Shown: positions 34,051 to 42,000, counted from the stretch's first letter. The stretch: DNA of 64,000 nt from Arthrobacter sp. cf158 (GCF_900106835.1 NZ_FNNR01000006.1:62001-126000); one strand, 5' to 3'. Notes: generated by a model not told the origin, from the letters alone. A program made the numbers and translations.

Positions 34051-35274
34051 TCAGCTGGTGCGACCAGCGCCATCGTGGACTTTCACGGTTTCGGGTTCAA
34101 AAGCATGTGCGCCAGTGCGTGGAAGCAGCAGAGCCACGACTGCGGCCAGGGCGAAGAAGCAGGCACAAACAATCAGGCCACCGCTAAACCCGATGGTTCC
34201 GGCCAGCCCTGCAAGGCCAAAGGGAGCAAGGGCGGATACACCCCGGCCTATGTTGAAGCAGAAGCCCGCCCCGGTGGCACGGGCCCGCGTTGGGAACAGC
34301 TCCCCCAGGTAGGAACCGAACAGACCGAAGAACGCGGTGAAGGCTCCAAACAACGGGCCGAGCCACAGCAGACCGATTTGGTTTGTGGTCACGGCATAAA
34401 TTGGCATTGTCAGGGAAACGCCGAGCAGGGTCATGATGATTGTCCGGCGCCGCCCGATATGGTCCGCTATCATCCCGAAACCGTTGTATCCCATGAACAT
34501 TCCCAGATTCAGGATCGTGACAAAGAACGCCACTGATCCGGCCGGCAAGCCTCGCTCTGTGGTGAGGTAGGTAGGAAGCCAGGTGGTCGCCCCCCAGTAT
34601 CCGGTCAAAGCCAGTGCGGCCATGAGCGTGCCCAAAAGCGTTGTGCGGCGCAGCGGGCCGCTTAGTACGTCGCGGACGGAAACGATGTCCGTGGAGTCCC
34701 GGGTCCTTGCCGCGGTCCAACTGGCTGACTCCTGGAAGAAAATATGCACCACGAGGATAGGCAGGATGGCTGCGGTGCCTGCTACGAGGAACATGAGACG
34801 CCAGTCGGGAAGGAACAACCCGGAGATGGAGGCGGCCATGGCACCGCCAGCAGGAAAGGCGCTGATCACGAAGGCTGCTGCGCGTCCGCGGCTCTTTTCG
34901 GGCCAGGTTTCGACCACGTACGCCGAGACCACACTCCATACAGCGCCAAGTCCGATTCCGGAGAGGAAGCGCAGGATCAGGAAGATCGTGAAATTGGGCA
35001 CGAAGAACAGGACAGCGGTGAACAAGCCAAAGACTGCCAGGGAAGCCACCAAGGCTTTCTTGCGTCCGAAGTTGTCGGCTATATATCCGCCAGCAACACT
35101 GCTGACGCCTATGCCGAGAAGTGTCGCGGTGGCCAACAGGCCGCCTTCTGTCACCGAGAGCCCCATGTCGTGCCTGATTGCCGGCATCGCCAGGGACAAC
35201 AGAACGATTTCAAGGGCATCAAACAGGTAGGCGAGGAAACATCCTCCCAGCACTATCCAACGGTTTTGTCGCAT
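34051..35274 (-). CDS. MFS transporter, aromatic acid:H+ symporter (AAHS) type
   Basis: 407 residues with 12 predicted membrane segments. It starts MRQNRWIVLGGCFLAYLFDA, with 'DALE' in segment 1, and has ADNFGRKKALV and ADHIGRRRTIIM in the two 2-3/8-9 loops, plus FLSGIGLGAVWSVVSAYVVETWP in segment 4-5. The family imports benzoate-type aromatic acids or related compounds. GAAGG precedes the ATG. It lies 140 bases after the 3-hydroxyisobutyrate-dehydrogenase-like gene on the same strand, with an 8-bp hairpin between them, and probably supplies substrate to the adjoining catabolic genes. Confidence 0.8.
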   Translation of the reverse strand: MRQNRWIVLGGCFLAYLFDALEIVLLSLAMPAIRHDMGLSVTEGGLLATATLLGIGVSSVAGGYIADNFGRKKALVASLAVFGLFTAVLFFVPNFTIFLILRFLSGIGLGAVWSVVSAYVVETWPEKSRGRAAAFVISAFPAGGAMAASISGLFLPDWRLMFLVAGTAAILPILVVHIFFQESASWTAARTRDSTDIVSVRDVLSGPLRRTTLLGTLMAALALTGYWGATTWLPTYLTTERGLPAGSVAFFVTILNLGMFMGYNGFGMIADHIGRRRTIIMTLLGVSLTMPIYAVTTNQIGLLWLGPLFGAFTAFFGLFGSYLGELFPTRARATGAGFCFNIGRGVSALAPFGLAGLAGTIGFSGGLIVCACFFALAAVVALLLPRTGAHAFEPETVKVHDGAGRTS

Positions 35275-35300
35275 TATTCTTACCTTCGCTTTGAACTGTG

Positions 35301-35320
35301 TGCCGCCAGCACTGGCGGCA
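35301..35320. promoter_or_regulatory. 8-bp perfect inverted repeat upstream of the MFS gene
   Basis: TGCCGCCA-GCAC-TGGCGGCA, 26 bases before the MFS start codon. There is no U-run on either side, so it is more likely an operator or leader hairpin than a terminator. Confidence 0.4.
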
Positions 35321-35414
35321 GGAAATTATTGTTTAAGGGTGGAATCTGGGATGCGGCGGCCCGGATATGTCCAGAATTCGTTTCAGCGGGCCGTGGCCGG
35401 CGGGGTTTTTCCCG

Positions 35415-36281
35415 TCAGACCGCCTGTCGTACCGCGCAATGCTGGCCACTGCGCAGTCGCACGGCAGCCAGCACTTGGGCCATGTCTTTATCCCCCAGGC
35501 CCTCAGCCATGGCGTCCTGAAGCACCCCGTAGGCGGCCTCCGCGCCGGGCAGGCTTAGGTGGCGGGACCGGGCGAGATCGAGCGCCAAGCCCAGATCCTT
35601 GCGGATCAAGGACACGGGGGCCGCTACCCCGGCCGTTTCCGGCGAAAGGAAGGCTTCCTCCTTGTAGTCCACGTACGGTGCCCCCGCCGCGCTGTTTCGC
35701 AGCACCGTGTAGAAAGCCTTGGGATCAAGGTCTCCGGCTTCCGCTATCAGCAGCCCTTCAGCCACTGCCTGGCTGAGACCGGCCAGGACGGCATTGACCG
35801 CGAGTTTTGCCGCTGACCCGGATCCGGCGGGTCCTGTGTGGAATTGCGCGGCTGTCATCTCGGCCAGGATGGGTTGGATCAGCGCGAATTGTTCCTCGCT
35901 GCCGCCAACCATCGTGGTCAACGTGGCGGCTTCCGCCATGGAGACACTTCCTGAGACAGGCGCGTCGATGACAGCCACAGGGCTGGCTAAAGCCAGCTCG
36001 CGGACCAAGGCTGGCCCGACAGTGCCCATAACTACATGGAGATGCTCGCTTCCGGCGCTTTCCAGTCCACTGAAGAGCAGATCCATGGTGCTGGGCCCAT
36101 CCGGGAGCATACTGATTGTCAGCGGTGCCTGGGCAAGCTCGTTCGCCGAGCCGACCAGCGTCAGTCCCAACGGAGCAGTCTGCAGCACAGGGTCGAAGGC
36201 GAGAACCGAGTGTCCCGCCTCAGCGAGGTGAGTGGCCATCGGCAGGCCCATTCGCCCAAGGCCTGCGAATCCAATCAACAC
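35415..36281 (-). CDS. NAD(P)-dependent beta-hydroxyacid dehydrogenase (3-hydroxyisobutyrate dehydrogenase family)
   Basis: 288 residues from GTG 36281, with GGAGGAAG upstream. The Rossmann motif is LIGFAGLGRMGLPMATHLAEAGH; substrate-binding block DAPVSGSVSMAEAATLTTMVGG (DxPVSGG type, last Gly changed), and the catalytic Lys block GSGSAAKLAVNAVLAGLSQAVAEG. Members oxidise 3-hydroxyisobutyrate, tartronate semialdehyde/glycerate or other beta-hydroxy acids. In this setting it may act on a product or precursor of the hydroxyquinol pathway; the exact substrate is unknown. The HTH-cupin regulator is divergent, 467 bases away. Confidence 0.8.
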   Translation of the reverse strand: MLIGFAGLGRMGLPMATHLAEAGHSVLAFDPVLQTAPLGLTLVGSANELAQAPLTISMLPDGPSTMDLLFSGLESAGSEHLHVVMGTVGPALVRELALASPVAVIDAPVSGSVSMAEAATLTTMVGGSEEQFALIQPILAEMTAAQFHTGPAGSGSAAKLAVNAVLAGLSQAVAEGLLIAEAGDLDPKAFYTVLRNSAAGAPYVDYKEEAFLSPETAGVAAPVSLIRKDLGLALDLARSRHLSLPGAEAAYGVLQDAMAEGLGDKDMAQVLAAVRLRSGQHCAVRQAV

Positions 36282-36748
36282 TGGCTTCCTCCGCAGAATC
36301 GCAGACCGGAAATAGGTACAGGGCGTTTCATAACGCTCCCCTTTTGCTTGTCTCGCCCGCTAGCGGGCATGGGATTGAAATTGAGTTAGCGGCCCGCACG
36401 GGACGTCGCGGGCCAACAAGTACGAGCCGGGAATCTCCCGCTCTTGACGTGGCCTTGGCACCCCGGAGCGACTATGCACCCAGGACGGCGATTTGGTCCG
36501 TCAGTACGCCCGGGCCAGAGACCGCAAAGCCCCAACCCAGGCAGGGCCGTCTTTAGCCGCCGCGTCATTGCAGCTCCTAAAGGCCTCACGTTGTACATCC
36601 CAGATGCACATGTGTACTAATACTTAACGATCCAACTGTGCGACTTAGTGTGATCCATGTCAAGTCCTTGGGTGAAGATGTGCTCTAAATGGTTCCAGCG
36701 ACCGCGAGTTCAGGGACTTTCCAGACCTGTGGCCGTAAAGTAACAAGT
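36282..36748. other. 467-base gene-free region between divergent catabolic genes
   Basis: No frame here carries a protein pattern. Visible elements are the inverted repeat GCGTT-TCAT-AACGC (36323-36336), the perfect 14-bp palindrome GCCCGCTAGCGGGC (36355-36368) and CACATGTG (36606-36613). The right half (36600-36740) is clearly more A+T-rich than the genes around it, as expected for a promoter region of the HTH-cupin gene. The middle (36390-36560) is GC-rich with a frame broken by stops and might be a gene remnant, but nothing recognisable is left. Confidence 0.4.
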
Positions 36749-37432
36749 GTGAATCAGGACGAAACAGATAACCCCGGAGGATTGCTGCTCGGAACCCGTC
36801 TAAGGAGGGCGCGGACCGAGGCCAATATCTCGTTGCGCGCCTTGGCGCGCCGCGTTGGAGTCTCTCCCAGCTTTATGTCTCAGGTTGAGCGGGATTTGGC
36901 ATCCCCATCAGTGGGCACGCTGTACAACATCGTTTCTGAGCTTGGGCTCAGCCTCGACACTCTGATGCACGACGGTCGAAGCAGCGGGAAATCCACCGCT
37001 CAAACTGCCGAGAAGGCCGCATCAACGGACCTCGATGAAGCCCCGGATGGTTTGCGGCCAACCGGGAACGTGGCGCATCTTCCCGACGTCGGACAGTTGC
37101 CAGGGCTGCAGCGCGCAGACGAGCGGCCGGAAATTTTCATTGGCGGCGTTCGCTGGGAGCGGCTTACACCCAGTGATGATCCGGACATCGAATTCCTCAG
37201 GGTGACGTACGTGGCGGGCAGCGAATCCTGCAGCCCTGACAACCTGTCCAGCCATGGTGGGCGGGAATACTTCCATATCCTGTCCGGACGCCTGGACGTC
37301 CAGGTGGCGTTCGCCCGCCAAACGCTATCTCCAGGGGACAGCATCAACTTCGATTCATCGACCCCGCACCGGCTGAGCAACCCCTACACCGAGGAATGCA
37401 TCGCTATCTGGTTCGTCGTCGGGCGCCAGTAG
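36749..37432 (+). CDS. HTH (XRE)-cupin transcriptional regulator
   Basis: 227 residues from GTG 36749; an ATG at 36689 in frame would add 20 residues and neither start has a clear ribosome site. An XRE helix-turn-helix lies near the N-terminus (LLGTRLRRARTEANISLRAL, ARRVGVSPSFMSQVERDLAS, PSVGTLYNIVSELGLSLDTL). A cupin barrel follows at residues ~140-225 (CSPDNLSSHGGREYFHILSG, TLSPGDSINFDSSTPHRLSN). Such regulators sense small carboxylic or amine ligands in the cupin and often repress catabolic operons. It sits between the two arms of the hydroxyquinol region, so it is the best candidate for pathway control. Confidence 0.8.
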   Translation: MNQDETDNPGGLLLGTRLRRARTEANISLRALARRVGVSPSFMSQVERDLASPSVGTLYNIVSELGLSLDTLMHDGRSSGKSTAQTAEKAASTDLDEAPDGLRPTGNVAHLPDVGQLPGLQRADERPEIFIGGVRWERLTPSDDPDIEFLRVTYVAGSESCSPDNLSSHGGREYFHILSGRLDVQVAFARQTLSPGDSINFDSSTPHRLSNPYTEECIAIWFVVGRQ

Positions 37433-37492
37433 CCGGCCCGCTTGGACAACCCCTCGGTGCTCGCGGGACCGCCACAGCGCGCTGTCACGACG

Positions 37493-38554
37493 TCAGCCGA
37501 AGGATGGAGTAATGAGTATCTTTCCTTCGACCCGCCCTGACGCCAGTTGATCCAGAGCCACCCCCAGATCCTCCAGGGGCCTCGGAGTCTCCGCCAACTC
37601 TGCGGCCAGCACGCCCTGCGAGAGGATCCTCAGCGACGCATCAAGGTCTTCATCGCAGATATGGGCCAAGGTGGTCTCCAAGGTGACCTCTCGGAAGACC
37701 ATGGAATGGACATCCAGTTCTGGATGCCCCTTGGGGATGCCAACGGCCAGCACCCGCCCTCCATCTCGCACCAGTTTCAAAGCGACAGCAAGTTGCCCGG
37801 GAGCACCGCTCGCTTCGATAACAACATCAGGCTTCCCCCCTAAGATGGCCACCACCGTGTCGGTCAGCCGTTCTCCGGCCTCGATCGTTCGATCAGCTCC
37901 CAATCTGGCGGCCCGTTCAAGTTTCCGACCGGGAAAGTCCACAACGGTGACATCGAGGTCTCGAAGGTGCTTCAGCCCCGCCAGAACGAAGGAGCCGATG
38001 GCACCGGCACCGATGACCACGACACGGTCACCGCGTCCGGCCCCTGAACGGCGAGCCGCGTGGATACCCACGGCCAACGGCTGCGCGAGACCTGCCGCGT
38101 CGATATTCATTCCGGACGGCACGGCTCGTAGCGCCTTAACGGGGCACACGACGTACTCAGCCATGCCACCGTTCATATTCAATCCAAGCGTCCTGTAAGA
38201 GGCGCACAGGTTGGTCCGGCCCTCCAAACACCGGTCACATCGGCCGCACCAAATGCCCGCCCCGGAGACGACCACATCGCCGATCCCAAAGGCCGCCGGG
38301 CCCCGAAATTCGCGGACCTCCCCCACAAACTCGTGACCGGGGATCATGGGTCCCACATGTCCGCTGTGAGGATGGGCATGCACAACCGGAAAGACTTTCG
38401 GGCCCGACATCCATTCGCTCGCGTCCGTCCCGCAGATACCTGAGCGCAGGACGCGGATGAGAGCTTCCCCTTCATCCGGCACCGGCACCGGCACTTGTTC
38501 GATCCGAATGTCCCCGGCCCCGTAGTACACCGCGGCTTTCATCTTCTGAGGCAC
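37493..38554 (-). CDS. zinc-dependent alcohol (polyol) dehydrogenase, MDR family
   Basis: 353 residues from GTG 38554, which has AAGGAGG five bases upstream; the longer frame to 38716 crosses the operator-like dyad. Catalytic zinc ligands are Cys in SGICGTDASEW and His-Glu in MIPGHEFVGEV; the structural zinc site is CGRCDRCLEGRTNLC. The cofactor fold is VVVIGAGAIGSFVLAGLKHL with an acidic residue after the second strand (VTVVDFPGRK), indicating NAD. It is closest in pattern to sorbitol/butanediol/threonine dehydrogenases acting on vicinal diols or polyols. It is divergent from the NTF2-like/dioxygenase unit. Confidence 0.83.
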   Translation of the reverse strand: MPQKMKAAVYYGAGDIRIEQVPVPVPDEGEALIRVLRSGICGTDASEWMSGPKVFPVVHAHPHSGHVGPMIPGHEFVGEVREFRGPAAFGIGDVVVSGAGIWCGRCDRCLEGRTNLCASYRTLGLNMNGGMAEYVVCPVKALRAVPSGMNIDAAGLAQPLAVGIHAARRSGAGRGDRVVVIGAGAIGSFVLAGLKHLRDLDVTVVDFPGRKLERAARLGADRTIEAGERLTDTVVAILGGKPDVVIEASGAPGQLAVALKLVRDGGRVLAVGIPKGHPELDVHSMVFREVTLETTLAHICDEDLDASLRILSQGVLAAELAETPRPLEDLGVALDQLASGRVEGKILITPSFG

Positions 38555-38600
38555 CTGCCCCTCCTTGCATTCTCGTGGTCCGACCGACGCTCGAACATAA

Positions 38601-38625
38601 AAGCGTTCAGTATGACTGGACGCTT
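38601..38625. promoter_or_regulatory. 25-bp near-perfect dyad between the alcohol dehydrogenase and NTF2-like/dioxygenase genes
   Basis: AAGCGTTCAGT-ATG-ACTGGACGCTT: eleven-base arms with one mismatch. It is 46 bases before the dehydrogenase start and 186 before the NTF2-like gene start. The size suits a dimeric repressor; the HTH-cupin or a nearby TetR protein are candidates. Confidence 0.6.
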
Positions 38626-38746
38626 GATCATCAAACTCTCGTTCCTGGCCGGTGTCAAGAATGGATTTGCCGCCATTTTCCTTGATATTCCGCAGAAAGG
38701 CGGTGTTTCCGCGCACGGAGCCGGAACCAAGAGTGTTCGGTATTAC

Positions 38747-38776
38747 TTGACACTGTGCTCATGTGACGCCTACCTT
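38747..38776 (+). promoter_or_regulatory. sigma70-type promoter of the dioxygenase unit
   Basis: TTGACA (38747-38752) and TACCTT (38771-38776) are separated by 18 bases. Transcription would start near 38783 and cover the four genes NTF2-like, dioxygenase, maleylacetate reductase and NTF2-like. Confidence 0.55.
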
Positions 38777-38810
38777 TGACCTCTCAACGTCTTTCCAATG
38801 GAGGAATGTC

Positions 38811-39221
38811 ATGACCAAATTGGATACTTCCGATACCACCGCGGTGCAAGAGCGCATCCGGGCGCTGGAAGACCTCCGATACGAGGCCGTTCTGCGGGAG
38901 GACTACGATGCGTTTGCTGCGATGGCACACCCGGATCTGGTCTACACCCACTCCAATGGTGAGCGGGACTCGTTGTACTCCTACCTGGAAAAGTGCCGGA
39001 CCGGCGCGTACCGCTACCACTCCATAGAGCACCCCATCACGGACATCCTGGTGGTCGGCGCCGTCGCCATAGTCATCGGCGAAATGAAGGCAGATATCAC
39101 CGCTTCCGGAGTTCCAAAGCGGCTGGAAAACACAGCCATAGCAGTCTGGGTCCGCGACGGAGGCACCTGGCTGCTGCTGGCCTACCAGCCAACACCGAAG
39201 CCCGCGCCCTCCACGGCGTGA
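38811..39221 (+). CDS. NTF2-like (SnoaL/DUF4440-type) small protein, first copy
   Basis: 136 residues from ATG 38811 with GGAGG eight bases upstream. The cone-shaped NTF2-like fold is indicated by ALEDLRYEAVLREDYDAFAA (helix 1-2), MAHPDLVYTHSNGERDSLYS, and the end strand AIAVWVRDGGTWLLLAYQPT. Members of this fold include scytalone dehydratase, ketosteroid isomerase and polyketide cyclases. It is a paralogue of the gene at 41235: both share RYxAxLRxDYxxxxxxxHPDLVYxHxxGxRDSL and a GEM...NT..AVW end. First gene of the dioxygenase unit. A dehydratase/isomerase role is inference. Confidence 0.75.
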   Translation: MTKLDTSDTTAVQERIRALEDLRYEAVLREDYDAFAAMAHPDLVYTHSNGERDSLYSYLEKCRTGAYRYHSIEHPITDILVVGAVAIVIGEMKADITASGVPKRLENTAIAVWVRDGGTWLLLAYQPTPKPAPSTA

Positions 39222-39255
39222 GCCTCCACGTAGAAACCAGCAGGAAGAGAAGACC

Positions 39256-40125
39256 ATGGCAAGCAACGTTGGTGTCGACAACCTGACCGCTGAAGTTCGG
39301 GAGAGCTTCTCAGGAACACCCGACAAACGGCTCCAGTACATGCTGGACAGCCTTACTACTCACCTGCACGCCTTCGTGCGGGAGGTCTCCCCATCCATTG
39401 ACGAATGGGAAAAGGCCATCGATTTCCTCACCCGGACCGGAAAGACCTGCACCGACCTAAGGCAAGAATTCATCCTGCTATCCGATGTCCTGGGAGTATC
39501 AATGCTCGTTGAAACCATCAACGGAGTCGAGACACCTGAAGCCACGGATTCAACGGTTCTGGGGCCCTTCCACATGGTCGAATCCCCCGCACGTGACCTC
39601 GGGGAAGACATCTCCCCGGAAAGCGAAGGGCCGCGCTGCGTCGTCAGCGGACGGGTTGTCTCCGTTGACGGCTCCCCGGTTCCGGGGGCCAAGATCGACA
39701 TCTGGCAGGCAGACACCCACGGTTTCTACGACGTCCAACAACCCGGAGTACAGAGCATCGGCAACGGTCGGGCCCTGCTCACAGCCGACCAACAGGGCCG
39801 GTTCAACTTCCGCAGCGTCGTCCCCATGTACTACCCCATTCCAACCGATGGCCCTGTCGGAGAACTACTCGCGGCCACGAAACGCCACCCCTACCGCCCC
39901 GCGCACATTCATTTCCTCGTCAGCGCCCTTGGCTTCCGGGAACTGACGACTCACATCTTTATTGGGGGCAGCGATTACATCGACTCGGACGCAGTCTTTG
40001 CAGTCAAGAACTCCCTCGTAAAGAACTTTGCTGAAACCGACGATGCGGCCACTGCCGCCCAGTATGGCGTTCAAAACCCATTCCGCCATGGACGGTTCGA
40101 TATCGTCCTGCACCCCGAATTCTAG
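39256..40125 (+). CDS. intradiol ring-cleavage dioxygenase, probably hydroxyquinol 1,2-dioxygenase
   Basis: 289 residues, with AGGAAGAGAAG before the ATG. The N-terminal helical dimerisation domain of the catechol/hydroxyquinol group (residues ~1-100) is followed by TVLGPFHMVESPARDLGEDI and the catalytic beta-sandwich. Iron(III) ligands are Tyr158 (QADTHGFYDVQ), Tyr193 (MYYPIPTDGP), His217 and His219 (HPYRPAHIHF). The enzyme opens 1,2,4-trihydroxybenzene between C1 and C2, giving maleylacetate. The following maleylacetate reductase gene (ten bases away) strongly favours hydroxyquinol over catechol as the substrate. Confidence 0.85.
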   Translation: MASNVGVDNLTAEVRESFSGTPDKRLQYMLDSLTTHLHAFVREVSPSIDEWEKAIDFLTRTGKTCTDLRQEFILLSDVLGVSMLVETINGVETPEATDSTVLGPFHMVESPARDLGEDISPESEGPRCVVSGRVVSVDGSPVPGAKIDIWQADTHGFYDVQQPGVQSIGNGRALLTADQQGRFNFRSVVPMYYPIPTDGPVGELLAATKRHPYRPAHIHFLVSALGFRELTTHIFIGGSDYIDSDAVFAVKNSLVKNFAETDDAATAAQYGVQNPFRHGRFDIVLHPEF

Positions 40126-40135
40126 GAGACTCACC

Positions 40136-41230
40136 ATGTCAACAGCATTCTTCTACGAAGCACTACCCATGAGGGTGAGCTTCGGCGCCGGCCATCGCGC
40201 AAAGCTGGCCGATGAGGTCACCAACCTGGGACTTCAAAAAGTCCTCGTCCTGGCCACAGAGTTCCAGAAAGATCTCGCACACCAGATTTCTGACAGTCTG
40301 GGAGATCTCAGCGTCGGAGTCTACGCGAAGGCTGAAATGCACGTCCCCATCGAAACAGCACACGACGCACAGGAATTTGCCCGCCAAGCGGGGGCCGATG
40401 GATTCATCGCCGTTGGAGGCGGCTCCACCACTGGCCTGGGCAAGGCCATAGCTTTGGAGTTCGGCACACCGATCATTGCCCTCCCCACAACCTACGCTGG
40501 TTCCGAGATGACCCCCATCTGGGGCCTTACCGCTGGCGGCGTGAAGAAAACGGGCCGGGATCCAAGAGTGCTTCCGACGAGCGTTATCTATGACCCTGAG
40601 CTCACGTTGTCTCTCCCGGTCAGCATGTCGGTAACCAGCGGCTTCAACGCAATCGCCCACGCAGTCGAAGCCCTCTACGCCCCTGATGCCTCCCCCATCA
40701 CCTCACTGATGGCCGAGGAAGGAGTTCGGGCACTAATTCAAGCGTTGCCCAAGATCGCTCATGAACCCGGCAATATCGAATATCGCGGAGAGGCGCTCTA
40801 CGGCGCTTGGTTGTGCGGTGCAACGCTGGGAGCAACCACCATGTCCCTGCACCACAAACTCTGTCACACCCTTGGCGGTACATTTAATCTTCCCCACGCC
40901 GAGACGCACACGGTGATACTTCCTTACGCTCTGGCCTACAATAGCGGTTCCGCACCAGAAGCGATTCAGGCCCTCCAGCGTGCCACCGGGCAGAACAACC
41001 CGGCGGCCTACTTCCGTGAGCTCAGCATCCGTCTCGGCGCTCCAGGGTCACTCCGCGAACTCGGACTGACCGAACAGGACGTTGAGACTGCTACGGATCT
41101 GGCAACACGAAGCCCTTATGCGAACCCCCGCGAAGTCACTCCCGCAGGAATTCGCGGCCTACTCCTCGCGGCGCTCAACGGCGAACCCGTTGCACCCTCA
41201 GACTCAGGACCAAGTAGAGCGCAGGAGTAA
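40136..41230 (+). CDS. maleylacetate reductase
   Basis: 364 residues from ATG 40136 with TAGGAGA upstream; the longer frame overlaps the dioxygenase gene. It is an iron-alcohol-dehydrogenase-like protein: FFYEALPMRVSFGAGHRAKL, the nucleotide block GADGFIAVGGGSTTGLGKAI, LPTTYAGSEMTPIWGLT and metal-site His residues in SLHHKLCHTLGGTFNLPHAETH. Reduces maleylacetate to 3-oxoadipate with NAD(P)H, feeding the beta-ketoadipate pathway. Genes for the last steps (3-oxoadipate CoA-transferase and thiolase) are not in this window. Confidence 0.9.
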   Translation: MSTAFFYEALPMRVSFGAGHRAKLADEVTNLGLQKVLVLATEFQKDLAHQISDSLGDLSVGVYAKAEMHVPIETAHDAQEFARQAGADGFIAVGGGSTTGLGKAIALEFGTPIIALPTTYAGSEMTPIWGLTAGGVKKTGRDPRVLPTSVIYDPELTLSLPVSMSVTSGFNAIAHAVEALYAPDASPITSLMAEEGVRALIQALPKIAHEPGNIEYRGEALYGAWLCGATLGATTMSLHHKLCHTLGGTFNLPHAETHTVILPYALAYNSGSAPEAIQALQRATGQNNPAAYFRELSIRLGAPGSLRELGLTEQDVETATDLATRSPYANPREVTPAGIRGLLLAALNGEPVAPSDSGPSRAQE

Positions 41231-41234
41231 GCGT

Positions 41235-41639
41235 TTGAACCACACGATCAGCTCGCTCCAAGACACCATCCTGAACTTGGAAAACACCCGATACGCCGCA
41301 CTTCTCCGTCAGGACTACGAAACAGTTGAGCACCTCTGCCATCCAGATCTGGTTTACGGACACACAGCAGGAAACCGAGACTCCCTCCAGACCTACCTGA
41401 CGAAACTTCGCAACGGTATCCTGCGGTACTCCACCATCGACTATTCCATTGAATCCGTTGTTCTTCTCGGCGAAACCGCCCTGGTCCTCGGGGAAATGAA
41501 CGCCCACTTGACCCTCAACGGAACTCCCAAGACCCTCCACAACACCTACCTGGCCGTCTGGACCCAAACCAAGGGCATATGGAAATTTGTCGCCTACCAA
41601 CCCACTGCCCGCCCGGGGATCCAAGGGACACCGGTGTAG
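41235..41639 (+). CDS. NTF2-like (SnoaL/DUF4440-type) small protein, second copy
   Basis: 134 residues from TTG 41235, with CAGGAG eight bases upstream and just five bases after the reductase stop; the track to the left of this start overlaps the reductase. It reads LNHTISSLQDTILNLENTRY, then AALLRQDYETVEHLCHPDLVYGH and ends YLAVWTQTKGIWKFVAYQPT. It is clearly paralogous to the first copy at 38811 (roughly 40 percent identical by eye). The use of TTG and the tight spacing suggest translational coupling to the reductase gene. Function unknown; see findings. Confidence 0.75.
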   Translation: MNHTISSLQDTILNLENTRYAALLRQDYETVEHLCHPDLVYGHTAGNRDSLQTYLTKLRNGILRYSTIDYSIESVVLLGETALVLGEMNAHLTLNGTPKTLHNTYLAVWTQTKGIWKFVAYQPTARPGIQGTPV

Positions 41640-41645
41640 CGCCCA

Positions 41646-41918
41646 TCACCCCAAAGCCACTGACCGCCCAACCTTCAGCCGCCGTTCACCACCCTCGGAC
41701 TCGAGGGACCTCAGGAACCACATTTTCCGCGGGATCACCGTCCCGGCACCAGTGGTGTAGGCCTCCATCACCAAGGCGGGCTTGCCGCCGTCGTCGACTA
41801 TTTCAGCGGCGACGGAAGCGCCGTCCGAAAACCTGACCACCAATGAAGGACCTTCCCCGGTTACAACAAGAACGGCCCCCGGGAACAGGTGGGTATGCGA
41901 GGCCTCGGCAGTCACCAT
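41646..41918 (-). CDS. hypothetical protein (90 aa)
   Basis: From ATG 41918 (GGGTTGGGG upstream; a TTG four codons earlier is also in frame). It is a small beta-rich protein (THLFPGAVLVVTGEGPSLVV, RFSDGASVAAEIVDDGGKPA, TVIPRKMWFLRSL) of no recognised family. It converges on the NTF2-like gene with six bases between stops and is divergent from the talarate dehydratase gene, sharing its operator region, so it may belong to that regulon. Confidence 0.55.
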   Translation of the reverse strand: MVTAEASHTHLFPGAVLVVTGEGPSLVVRFSDGASVAAEIVDDGGKPALVMEAYTTGAGTVIPRKMWFLRSLESEGGERRLKVGRSVALG

Positions 41919-41932
41919 AACGAACCCCAACC

Positions 41933-41958
41933 CTTGTAGTACAAGTTCAAAACTTGTA
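41933..41958. promoter_or_regulatory. three CTTGTA half-sites forming overlapping palindromes, probable GntR operator
   Basis: CTTGTA-G-TACAAG (41933-41945) is a perfect 13-bp palindrome. TACAAGTT-CAA-AACTTGTA (41940-41958) is a perfect 19-bp palindrome using the same middle half-site. The block sits 43 bases before the talarate dehydratase start and 15 before the divergent 90-aa gene; the GntR gene at 43139 is the likely binder. Confidence 0.7.
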
Positions 41959-42000
41959 TCCTAAGTGGCAGGCAAGGATGCCGCACCCACTAGGAGAACC

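Noticed and set aside
36386..36598. 70-aa open frame in the 467-base gap
   Set aside because: No ribosome site, no family resemblance, unusual composition rich in Arg, Gly and Pro; probably chance.
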